Positions 1 to 6,492 of a stretch of DNA of 10,992 bases are shown here, piece by piece; position 1 is the first letter of the stretch; each line of letters begins with the position of its first letter. Where the stretch lies: NCBI GenBank assembly GCA_003225655.1, contig QIAW01000381.1, positions 1 through 10,992 of the forward strand. Reading direction: 5' to 3'. The notes beneath the pieces are model-generated. The model saw only the letters and a list, made by a program, of their open reading frames with translations, was not told the origin of the DNA and did no database searches. This stretch comes from Acidobacteriota bacterium. GTDB lineage: Bacteria; Acidobacteriota; Terriglobia; Terriglobales; Acidobacteriaceae. The translations under genes and the position numbers were made by a program.

Positions 1-245
1 GAGGCAGCGAGCAGCAGTCCGATAGAGACCTGCTTCAGCCGGTTGGCGGTTTTTTTAGGAAGAGCTCCGCGGCGTACGGGGATGCGCTTCTGGGCGCGCA
101 GAAAAGGCGATTCTTCATCGTTATCGAGATCGACGACGCGGCTGTCGAGTTCACCATCAACGTCTTCTTCTTCCCGCGCCGCCACTGCAGGGCGCCGGGT
201 GCGGCTCTCGCGCTCGGGAATATAGAACTCGTCGTCTCGAGGCAT
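1..245 (-). CDS. ftsQ: Cell division protein FtsQ/DivIB, N-terminal part (runs off the left edge)
   Basis: FtsQ is a single-pass inner-membrane divisome protein that links FtsL/FtsB to the septal synthase. Only about the first 81 residues are here. The frame opens with ATG at 243-245, starting MPRDDEFYIPERESRTRRP, followed by an acidic stretch (EEEDVDGELDSRVVDLDNDEE), then a basic segment FLRAQKRIPVRRGALPKKT and the start of a hydrophobic membrane segment (VSIGLLLAA) where the window ends. A long charged cytoplasmic tail before one membrane helix is the FtsQ layout, and the FLRAQK-VRRG block resembles acidobacterial FtsQ as I remember it. Position after murC also fits. The POTRA and beta domains lie outside, so the call rests on the tail and on context. 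The ribosome site is weak (AAGTGAGA directly before ATG). Confidence 0.8.
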   Translation of the reverse strand, partial: MPRDDEFYIPERESRTRRPAVAAREEEDVDGELDSRVVDLDNDEESPFLRAQKRIPVRRGALPKKTANRLKQVSIGLLLAA

Positions 246-363
246 TCTCACTTCAACTATAGCTTTTTTTGGAGTAAATGCAGAAGGGAATTTTCCACAG
301 GTGCCTAATTAACCAAAGTTGTTTCAGGCTACATCTGCGGAGAAGCTCCAAAATTCTTCAGCA

Positions 364-849
364 TTAGCCCGGGCTCCCGACTTCATGTTTGCCCAGAAGA
401 ACTTGTCCAGCAAGCAGCACCATGGCCACGACGATCGCGCTGTCCGCAACATTAAACGGCGGCCAGTGGTGCGATCCAAGGTAAAAGTCGAGAAAATCAG
501 TCACCGTGCCCTGAAACAGCCGATCCCAGAGATTGCCCAGCGTACCGCCGAGAAAGAGCGCGAGCGCGAGCGCGCTCCAGTTTCTCGTGCCCCCAATTTT
601 CCAGAGAAAAATCGAGATGACAACCAGAGCTACGAGCGAGAGCAATATCAGTAAGCGACTTGGCCAGGGCCCAGAAATATCAGCGAACATGCTGAAAGCC
701 GCGCCCGTGTTCTCTAAATGAGTGAGGCGGAAAACTCCAGGGATGATATCAATTTCATGATAGAGCGGAATTTTGGCGATCACCAGCCATTTAGTGAATC
801 GGTCTAAAGCCAGAATGAAGGCGGCGATGAGAAGAAGTTGTTTGCGCAT
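364..849 (-). CDS. lspA: Lipoprotein signal peptidase (signal peptidase II)
   Basis: LspA is an inner-membrane aspartyl protease that removes the signal peptide from prolipoproteins after Lgt has attached diacylglycerol to the lipobox cysteine. At 161 residues it has the usual length and four hydrophobic segments (about 4-25, 67-84, 93-107 and 134-152). The family motifs are in order: LDRFTK (15-20), NTGAAFS (47-53), GGTLGNLWDR (101-110), VTDFLDFY (116-123) and FNVADSAI (132-139). The catalytic aspartate pair is D136 in the last motif with D118 or D121 in the one before, so the enzyme looks intact. ATG at 847-849 gives a normal N-terminus but has no clear Shine-Dalgarno sequence. It sits 64 bases after murC and 118 bases before ftsQ on the same strand. 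It is not a usual member of this cluster and is probably co-transcribed with it. Confidence 0.95.
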   Translation of the reverse strand: MRKQLLLIAAFILALDRFTKWLVIAKIPLYHEIDIIPGVFRLTHLENTGAAFSMFADISGPWPSRLLILLSLVALVVISIFLWKIGGTRNWSALALALFLGGTLGNLWDRLFQGTVTDFLDFYLGSHHWPPFNVADSAIVVAMVLLAGQVLLGKHEVGSPG

Positions 850-913
850 GAGGGCGGTAATAGCACAGTCATCTGCTAGATTCCATGGTTAAAGGCGGCC
901 TGCTCTGCCATTT

Positions 914-2332
914 TCAATGACCTGATCGTTCTATTTCTGCGGCTGCCTTTGTTTCCGCCGCTAATCTTTCCAGAATCTGTGGGCCGAGTTGAGAAATATT
1001 GCCGGCGCCGAGGGTGAGAATCATGTCGCCCTCACCGGCCTGGGCCAGCACGGCCTCAGTAGCCTCGGCAAACGACGCTCTGTACCAAACCTGTTTCCCG
1101 GAGCGCTGCACGATGGTGTGCGCCAGGCTCTCGCCGGTAATGCCTTCAATGGGCTGCTCGCTGGCGGCATAGATATCGAGGATATGCAGCGTGTCAGCGT
1201 CGCCGAAGGCGCCGGCAAATTCTTCCATCAACTGCTGGGTGCGGGTGTAGCGATGGGGTTGGAAGATTACGTGAATTTTCTTGTGGCCGCATTGCCGAGC
1301 GGCGGCGAGGGTGGCGCGAATTTCCGTGGGATGGTGGCCGTAGTCATCCACCACGCTGATGCCGTTGACTTTGCCCTTGAGCTGAAAGCGGCGGTCTACG
1401 CCGCGGAATTTTTCCAGCCCCGCGCGGATGTCTTCAGGCCGAATGTCCAGACCAACCCCTACGGCGATGGCCGCGGTGGCGTTGAGAACATTGTGCGCTC
1501 CCGGAACATGCAGAGAAAAATCGCCCAGAGCTTTTCCACGATAATGCACGCCGAAGTGGCTGATGGGTCTCTCCCCGTGTGCTGTTTCGCCGGCCAGGAT
1601 CTGGAAGTCTGAACCTTCGCGGGCGCCGTAGGTCACGACGCGGCGGCGAATCCTGGGCAGCATGGCGCTCAGGCGCTCGTCGTCATTGCAAAGCACCAGC
1701 ATGCCGTAAAAGGGTATGCGGTCCATGAACTCGAGAAAGGTCTGCTCCACGTCCTGCATGTCGCGGTAGCAATCCATGTGTTCGCGGTCAATGTTGGTCA
1801 CGACCGAGAGAATGGGTGAGAGCTTGAGAAAGCTGCGGTCACTTTCGTCAGCCTCAGCGACCAGGTACTGTGACTTTCCCAGACGAGCGTTGGAGTCAAT
1901 GGCATCCACGCGCCCGCCCACAATGATGGTCGGGTCAAGCCCTCCGGCGGCGAGCACAGCAGCGACCATGGAGGTGGTTGTGGTCTTGCCGTGCATTCCG
2001 GCAATGGCGATGCCGTATTTGAGGCGCATCAGCTCGGCCAGCATCTCCGCCCGCTGGATGACAGGCACATGCCGCTTGCGCGCGGCTGCAACTTCAGGGT
2101 TGTGTTCGCTGACGGCGGAGCTGGTAACAACCACCTCTGCGCCTTCGGCGTTCTCTCCGCGGTGTCCTTCAAAGATGGTTGCGCCCAGCCGCGCCAGACG
2201 CTGGGTCACGGGAGAAAGCTTGAGGTCGGAGCCGGAAACCTTGTATCCGAGCGTGAGCAGAACCTCGGCGATGCCGCTCATGCCGATGCCGCCAATGCCG
2301 ACAAAATGAATGCGCTGTATCTTTGCGAACAT
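914..2332 (-). CDS. murC: UDP-N-acetylmuramate--L-alanine ligase MurC
   Basis: MurC is the cytoplasmic ATP-dependent ligase that adds the first residue, L-alanine, to UDP-MurNAc. From the chosen ATG (2330-2332) the protein has 472 residues. The N-terminal Rossmann fold shows HFVGIGGIGMSG (9-20) and GSDLK. The central domain has the P-loop GMHGKTTTT (112-120), AEADESDRSF (159-168) and TNIDREHMD (179-187). The C-terminal part has DDYGHHPTEI (329-338), FQPHRYTRT (357-365) and LGAGN (441-445). All are typical of MurC and none looks damaged. An in-frame ATG lies further up at 2435-2437, but the 35 extra residues it would add resemble no MurC and its start touches a heptamer repeat, so I reject it. 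MFAKIQRIHFVGIGG is the family's usual opening. No Shine-Dalgarno sequence is clear. murG lies upstream across a 245-base gap, lspA downstream. Confidence 0.96.
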   Translation of the reverse strand: MFAKIQRIHFVGIGGIGMSGIAEVLLTLGYKVSGSDLKLSPVTQRLARLGATIFEGHRGENAEGAEVVVTSSAVSEHNPEVAAARKRHVPVIQRAEMLAELMRLKYGIAIAGMHGKTTTTSMVAAVLAAGGLDPTIIVGGRVDAIDSNARLGKSQYLVAEADESDRSFLKLSPILSVVTNIDREHMDCYRDMQDVEQTFLEFMDRIPFYGMLVLCNDDERLSAMLPRIRRRVVTYGAREGSDFQILAGETAHGERPISHFGVHYRGKALGDFSLHVPGAHNVLNATAAIAVGVGLDIRPEDIRAGLEKFRGVDRRFQLKGKVNGISVVDDYGHHPTEIRATLAAARQCGHKKIHVIFQPHRYTRTQQLMEEFAGAFGDADTLHILDIYAASEQPIEGITGESLAHTIVQRSGKQVWYRASFAEATEAVLAQAGEGDMILTLGAGNISQLGPQILERLAAETKAAAEIERSGH

Positions 2333-2435
2333 GGGTGACCGCAGAGAAAACGATAGCAGATTTTGGTTAGGTGCGAGTGTTTTTGAGTTGGCGAAGGCTT
2401 TGGTAATGCGTGCATTCGCCAGGAGAAGAGAAAGC

Positions 2436-2541
2436 ATTTAGCACTCAGCACTCAGCCAATGAAAGAGTATGGTGGGTAGAGTGGAGGTCTTACATACTGT
2501 TTAGGGGCTGAATGCTGAATGCTGATTGCTGATTGCTGAGT
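2436..2541. repeat. Heptanucleotide repeat in two inverted arms
   Basis: On the plus strand 2507-2541 holds five consecutive 7-base units: GCTGAAT twice, GCTGATT twice and GCTGAGT. At 2436-2456 the same unit runs on the other strand: ACTCAGC twice (complement of GCTGAGT) plus ATTTAGC. The two arms could pair around a spacer of 50 bases (2457-2506) to form a large imperfect hairpin. The gap shows no coding sign. GCTGAGT strings of this kind are, as I recall, frequent between genes of acidobacteria; I infer a dispersed intergenic repeat rather than a regulatory site. Confidence 0.75.
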
Positions 2542-2577
2542 GCCAATGCCAACTGCTAACCGAAACTTTGTAGCTGC

Positions 2578-3684
2578 TTATGCTTCGTGGCGCATCGCTT
2601 CCTGAGATTTCGGCACTATTGGGATCTTTGCCAACTGGGCTGCTATATCTGCAATCTCTTCGACCGCGGAGCGGTGCGTCAGCTTGCGGACGGCTGCTTC
2701 CATCTGCTGCAGCCGGTCGCGATGGGCAAAGAGTTCCACAACGGTAGAGACTAATTTCTGCTGCGAGAGTTCCGATTCGGGAATCAGCACAGCGGCACCC
2801 TGCCGTGAGAGACTTTCCGCGTTGCGGCGCTGGTGATCGTCCGCAGCGCGCGGGAAGGGCACAAAAATGGCCGCTTTGCCCGCGGCGGTGATTTCAGCCA
2901 CGGTACTGGCGCCGGAGCGGCACAGCAGCAGATCAGCCCGGGCAAACGCCTGCGGCATCTCATTGATGAAAGACAGCACCTCGGCCGAGATACCTGCCTG
3001 CAGATAGGCGGCCTGGGCATCTTTGTGGTCGCGCTCGCCGGTCTGATGGATGATGTGCAGGCCGGGCAGCGCCTGGCGCAATCCAGTGAGCGACTCCAGT
3101 ACCACGCGATTGATGGCGCTGGCGCCCTGGCTGCCGCCAAAGACCAGAAGCGTTTGCGTGGTCCGGCCAGCCGCGTCGTTTTGCAGGAAAAATTCTTTGC
3201 GCACCGGGACGCCGGTCACCCGCGCGTTGCGGAAATATTTTTTGGTCTCCTCGAAGTGGACTGCGGCGGCCGAGACCAGGCGCGCCACCACGCGGTTGGC
3301 GAATCCTGGGACCACATTAGGCTCGAAGGCCAGAGTAGGGATATGCCGCAGCCAGGCGGCCAGCATGGCGGGGCCAGAGGCATATCCGCCGACGCCGATG
3401 ACCACATCGGGACGAAATTTGCCCAGCATACGCCAGCAGGCAACAATGGCGCGGTGCAGATCGAAGAGCGTACGCAGACGCGTGGCGAGGCTGACGTTCT
3501 TGAGCGCGCCAACCTGAATGAGGCGCAGCTCAAATCCGGCGGCCGGGACTAGGCGGTTCTCAATACCGCGCGCCGTGCCGATAAAGAGCACCTCGGCCTG
3601 ATAACGTTGCTGAAGTTCGCGGGCAATAGCGAGCGCGGGAATCACGTGTCCGCCGGTGCCGCCGCCTGCCAGGGTTGCGCGCAT
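2578..3684 (-). CDS. murG: UDP-GlcNAc:lipid I GlcNAc transferase MurG
   Basis: MurG is the membrane-associated GT28-family glycosyltransferase that adds GlcNAc to lipid I on the cytoplasmic face, giving lipid II. The 368-residue protein has the normal length. The N-terminal lobe shows the glycine-rich LAGGGTGGHVIPALA (5-19), GTARGIENRLVP, then IGVGGYASGP (96-105). The C-terminal nucleotide-sugar lobe shows FGGSQGASAIN (182-192), SFINEMPQAFARADLLLCRSG with a following ASTVAEI (259-265), and the acceptor/UDP loop FVPFPRAADDHQRRNAE. Where E. coli has HEQN, this protein has FEPN (120-123). ATG at 3682-3684 places the glycine loop as usual; no Shine-Dalgarno sequence precedes it. The small antitoxin-like gene ends 45 bases upstream, so expression probably depends on transcription from further up the cluster. 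Confidence 0.96.
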   Translation of the reverse strand: MRATLAGGGTGGHVIPALAIARELQQRYQAEVLFIGTARGIENRLVPAAGFELRLIQVGALKNVSLATRLRTLFDLHRAIVACWRMLGKFRPDVVIGVGGYASGPAMLAAWLRHIPTLAFEPNVVPGFANRVVARLVSAAAVHFEETKKYFRNARVTGVPVRKEFFLQNDAAGRTTQTLLVFGGSQGASAINRVVLESLTGLRQALPGLHIIHQTGERDHKDAQAAYLQAGISAEVLSFINEMPQAFARADLLLCRSGASTVAEITAAGKAAIFVPFPRAADDHQRRNAESLSRQGAAVLIPESELSQQKLVSTVVELFAHRDRLQQMEAAVRKLTHRSAVEEIADIAAQLAKIPIVPKSQEAMRHEA

Positions 3685-3729
3685 GACTTTATATTAACTG
3701 CAGAGGACGTGGAGGAGTGTTGAGGAACA

Positions 3730-3921
3730 TTACAGAATAGCTCCATCAAGAGAAAAGCGTTTCTTTACTTCTTCATGCGGAACGATTCTTCCTTTGTCAG
3801 CAGCCTTCAGGGACTCGGAGAGTTTCTTTTTAACATAGAGCTCGTGCATGATGTCATCCCAGGTAGCATTCTCCGGCAAACTTTCAATGAGCCTTTTAGC
3901 CTCTTCTTTTTCAGGAATCAT
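3730..3921 (-). CDS. Small antitoxin-like protein (63 residues), no partner toxin
   Basis: The frame starts at ATG 3919-3921 behind a good AGGAG (3929-3933, spacer 7) and codes for 63 charged, soluble residues. It starts MIPEKEEAKRLIESLPENATWDDIMHEL, continues through a lysine-rich stretch (YVKKKLSESLKAADKGR) and ends in IVPHEEVKKRFSLDGAIL. The pattern LPENATWDDIMHELYVKKKL plus GR-V-HEEVKKRF resembles short proteins that stand next to RelE/ParE-type toxins and are annotated as antitoxins or as hypothetical. No toxin frame fits in the 46-base gap before it or the 45-base gap after it; its neighbours are ftsW and murG. It is therefore an orphan antitoxin-like gene, or a small protein with another job. 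It is certainly better supported as a gene than its length suggests (ribosome site, intact frame, same strand). Role in the cluster unknown. Confidence 0.75.
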   Translation of the reverse strand: MIPEKEEAKRLIESLPENATWDDIMHELYVKKKLSESLKAADKGRIVPHEEVKKRFSLDGAIL

Positions 3922-3928
3922 TTTCCAT

Positions 3929-3933
3929 CTCCT
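3929..3933 (-). promoter_or_regulatory. Shine-Dalgarno AGGAG of the small antitoxin-like gene
   Basis: AGGAG on the minus strand with 7 bases to the ATG at 3919-3921. An ATG at 3926-3928 lies closer but is in another frame and meets a stop after five codons, so this site decides the start. Confidence 0.65.
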
Positions 3934-3967
3934 AGGGTAGGTAATTGTAGCTTGTTTAACGCGAGCC

Positions 3968-5038
3968 TTAGTCTGTCTGCTGCGTGATATTCAGCAGCAC
4001 GCCTACGCTGGCCAGGGTTATGAATATTGATGATCCTCCGTACGAGATAAAGGGCAGCGGGATTCCCTTGGTCGGCATGAGGGCCAGCACCACGCTGATG
4101 TTCATCATGGCCTGGATGACCACCATGGCGGTGACGCCCAGGGCGAGAAAGCGTGCGAAGGTGTCATTCGTTCTGAAGGCCACGCGCAGGCCACGGTAGA
4201 GAAAGACGGCAAAGAGCGCCACGACAATCAGCGAACCGATCAGACCCAATTCCTCTGAGAGGACCGCGAAGACGAAATCGGTCTGCGGCTCGGGTAGATA
4301 GAAGAGTTTCTGGCCGGCAAAGCCTCCGGTACCGACCGCAATCAGCGACTGAATTACGTGGAAGCCCCGGCCCTGGGGATCGGAATAAGGATTCAGGAAG
4401 GCGAGAATGCGCTCATAGCGCCATTGCACGCGGAAGATCAGCAAATATAAGGGCAACAGCGAGGCTGCGATTGCATACCCGAAGTAGCGCAGACGCATGC
4501 CCGCAACGTAAAGGATAGTGGCCGCGACAGCGACACAGGCGATGGCGGTTCCCAAATCAGGCTCCAGGACAATCAGCCCGGCAAAAAGCGCAACCGGGAT
4601 GGCCGCAGGCAGCAGCGTGTGCCGCCAGTCATCCATGGATTTAAGTTTGTTTTCCAAAAAATAGGCCAGGAAGAGAATCAGCACCGGCTTGGCTATCTCG
4701 GAGGGTTGCAGCGAGAATCCGCCAAAGCGGATCCAGCGATGCGTGTTATGCGAGCGGTCAAGAAAAAAGACAGCAAGCAACAGCAGGGTGGTGACGCCTA
4801 ACAGAGAAAATACGATCGCCGGATGCTTCAAGCGGCGGTAGTCGAAGTTCATCAGCACAACCATGGCGACCAGACCCGCCACCGCCCAGATGATCTGTTT
4901 AATCAGGAAGGTGTAGGGCGAACCAAATCGCTCCTGTGCCATGACCGCTGAGGCGCTGAAGACCATGACCAAGCCTACAAATACCAGCAGCAGGGTAACG
5001 GTGAAGAGCGTTTTGTCGACACTGATGCGTTTGGCCAT
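3968..5038 (-). CDS. ftsW: Septal peptidoglycan glycosyltransferase FtsW (SEDS family)
   Basis: FtsW is the multi-pass SEDS protein that polymerises lipid II at the septum together with the transpeptidase FtsI. It has 356 residues and about ten hydrophobic segments, the first at 10-33 (FSASAVMA). SEDS motifs visible in order are FSLQPSEIAKP (108-118), LEPDLGTA (158-165), NPYSDPQGRGFHVIQS (216-231), LPEPQTDFVFAVLSEELG (248-265) and PTKGIPLPFISYGGSS (322-337). D254 in the PQTDFVF segment matches the catalytic aspartate of the family. FtsW rather than RodA is favoured by the position between murD and murG. The start ATG (5036-5038) overlaps the murD stop by one base as TGATG, with no Shine-Dalgarno sequence, so translation is probably coupled to murD. 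Confidence 0.95.
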   Translation of the reverse strand: MAKRISVDKTLFTVTLLLVFVGLVMVFSASAVMAQERFGSPYTFLIKQIIWAVAGLVAMVVLMNFDYRRLKHPAIVFSLLGVTTLLLLAVFFLDRSHNTHRWIRFGGFSLQPSEIAKPVLILFLAYFLENKLKSMDDWRHTLLPAAIPVALFAGLIVLEPDLGTAIACVAVAATILYVAGMRLRYFGYAIAASLLPLYLLIFRVQWRYERILAFLNPYSDPQGRGFHVIQSLIAVGTGGFAGQKLFYLPEPQTDFVFAVLSEELGLIGSLIVVALFAVFLYRGLRVAFRTNDTFARFLALGVTAMVVIQAMMNISVVLALMPTKGIPLPFISYGGSSIFITLASVGVLLNITQQTD

Positions 5039-5065
5039 CAGGCGGCCCCGCTGCGTTTGGCCATC
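5026..5065. repeat. 14-base direct repeat across the murD-ftsW junction
   Basis: TGCGTTTGGCCATC occurs at 5026-5039 and again at 5052-5065, 26 bases apart. On the minus strand both copies read ATGGCCAAACGCA. The first gives the ftsW start (MAKR-ISVD) and the second, in the murD frame, gives MAKR near the end of MurD (MAKRSGAA). The offset is not a multiple of three, so the two copies code in different frames only because of the overlap. Confidence 0.7.
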
Positions 5066-6383
5066 GCTTGTACGGTCTGCTTGAAGACGCGTCCGCGGTG
5101 CTCGTAGTTTTCAAACTGATCGAAGCTGGCGCAGGCTGGGGCCAGCACCACAACGTCTCCGGGTTCGGCAAGCTCGGCGGCACGATGCAGGGCGGCTTCC
5201 AAAGTTCCAGTGCGTTCGAGCGGCGCTGCGCCGGCAATCTGTGACTCGATCTTTTCCGCGGCGGCGCCGATGGTGTAAACCCGCTTAACCCGCTCGCGCA
5301 GCAAGTCTTTCAGCACGGTATAGTCGCTACCCTTGTCTTTGCCGCCCAGAATGATGTGAATGTTGGCGGGGAAAGATTCCAGCGCCTTGATGGTAGCGTC
5401 CACGTTGGTGGCCTTGGAATCGTTGAAATATTCCACGCCATCGATCGTGGCCACAAACTCCAGGCGATGCTCCACTGCCTTGAATTGCGCGACCGCCTCC
5501 CGGATTTTTGCTGGTGGGCAACCAGCCAGCACCGCGGCTGCCACAGCCGCGAGCACGTTTTCCAGATTGTGGTTGCCCTTCAGAGGAACCTCGCTTGTGG
5601 ACATGATCTCTTGTTCTTGCACCTCGTGTCGCCAGAGAATCTTGCCACCGCGCACGAAAGCCCCGTTTTCGATGTTTGCCTCCGGCTTGCGGCTAAACCA
5701 CACAACTTGGGCCCTGGTCTTTGCCGCCAATGAGCGGCAGATGGCATCATCGGCGTTGAGCACCGCGAAATCTTTTTCCGTCTGGTTCTCGAATATCCTC
5801 GCCTTGGCCGCGGTATAGCCTTCCAGAGTGCGATGGCGGTCAAGATGATCAGGCGTGATATTCAGGACGACGGAAATCTGAGCGTGAAAGGTCTCGATGG
5901 TCTCCAGTTGAAAGCTCGACACCTCAAGCACGTTATAGGTTTGCGGTGATGATTCGGCCACCATGGAGATGACCGGGGTTCCAATGTTGCCACCCACGTG
6001 CACATCAAGTCCGGCGTGTTCCAGAATTTCACCGGTGAGGGCCGTTGTCGTCGTCTTGCCATTGGAGCCGGTGATGGCAATGACTTGTCCTTTCAGGAAG
6101 CGTGCCGCCAGCTCCACTTCGCCAATTACGGGTACACCCTGATTGCGCGCCTGGACCAGTGGAGCGACATCGTAAGGAACACCGGGGCTGACGACGATCA
6201 CATCCTGTCCGCGGAAGGTGCGCTCGCCGTGGCCGCCCGTCTCGACGGCAATGCCGCGGTCGAGCAGCTCAGGAATGCATCGGAGACAGTGACCTGCGCA
6301 CCGCGCTCCTGCAGGAAGTGCGCGGCGGCGACTCCTGACTTGCCTAACCCGACAATGAGTACGCGCTTGCCTTGAAGGTCCAT
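5038..6383 (-). CDS. murD: UDP-N-acetylmuramoyl-L-alanine--D-glutamate ligase MurD, frame broken near 6276
   Basis: MurD is the cytoplasmic ligase that adds D-glutamate to UDP-MurNAc-L-Ala. The true N-terminus starts at ATG 6381-6383: MDLQGKRVLIVGLGKSGVAA, then VTVSDA (residues 31-36), the nucleotide-binding fold. After that this frame becomes nonsense and stops at 6198-6200. From 6276 down a second frame reads IPELLDRGIAVETGGHGERT and then RGQDVIVVSPGVP, and runs to the stop at 5038-5040. It has ITGSNGKTTTTALTG, LEVSSFQLET, LNITPDHLDRH, FNDSKATNVDAT, LGGKDKGSDY and LAPACASFDQF, all good MurD motifs. The break lies between codon GAT (D35) and ATT at 6276, where about nine or ten residues usual in this family seem absent. 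This suggests loss of 3n+1 bases rather than a single-base slip. Gene calling alone would give only 5038-6201 (GTG start), which lacks the first domain. Since murD is normally essential, a sequencing or assembly error is likely; a real lesion is possible. The stop overlaps the ftsW start. Confidence 0.9.
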
Positions 6384-6454
6384 TCTGCTCTTGTCATTCT
6401 GCCACGAGAACCCGTGGAAAGCTTGCCATGACTCTAAGACGCAAACATTTTCTC

Positions 6455-6482
6455 GTAGAGACGTAGCATGCTACGTCTTTAC
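6455..6482. repeat. Palindromic REP-like element between mraY and murD
   Basis: Positions 6459-6478 (AGACGTAGCATGCTACGTCT) are a perfect 20-base palindrome. Pairing continues outward with a G-T wobble (6458/6479) and three more pairs to 6455/6482. The gap of 109 bases has no coding sign. No T run follows on either strand, so it is not a standard terminator. The GTAGAGACGT-x-GCATGC-x-ACGTCTCTAC pattern is a repeat I remember from other bacterial genomes, notably cyanobacteria. Confidence 0.8.
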
Positions 6483-6492
6483 CGTTGTTCCA

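Noticed and set aside
52..58. Run of seven A on the minus strand in ftsQ as a slippage site
   Set aside because: The frame gives a sensible FtsQ tail on both sides (GALPKKTANRLK), so nothing suggests slippage.
256..284. TATAGT as a -10 box for ftsQ
   Set aside because: The -35 position reads TCTGCA, only three matches, and the start codon lies too close to a likely transcription start.
989..1612. Open frame of 207 codons on the plus strand inside murC
   Set aside because: It lies opposite a well-supported murC and shows no known motif. Long antisense frames are common in GC-rich genes.
2333..2437. 35-residue N-terminal extension of MurC
   Set aside because: Unlike the MurC family and abutting the heptamer repeat; the ATG at 2330-2332 matches the usual start.
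2833..3552. Open frame of 239 codons on the plus strand inside murG
   Set aside because: Antisense shadow of murG; composition rich in G, H and A without domain signs.
3685..3729. Remnant of a toxin gene beside the antitoxin-like gene
   Set aside because: The 45-base gap is too short and reads as no toxin motif in any frame; the 46-base gap on the other side is likewise empty.
6198..6300. Programmed ribosomal frameshift in murD
   Set aside because: No slippery heptamer or stimulating structure is visible at the join, and residues seem to be missing, which a frameshift would not explain.
6402..6417. CCACG/CGTGG hairpin as a terminator after mraY
   Set aside because: A 5-bp stem without a T run on either strand; more likely chance.
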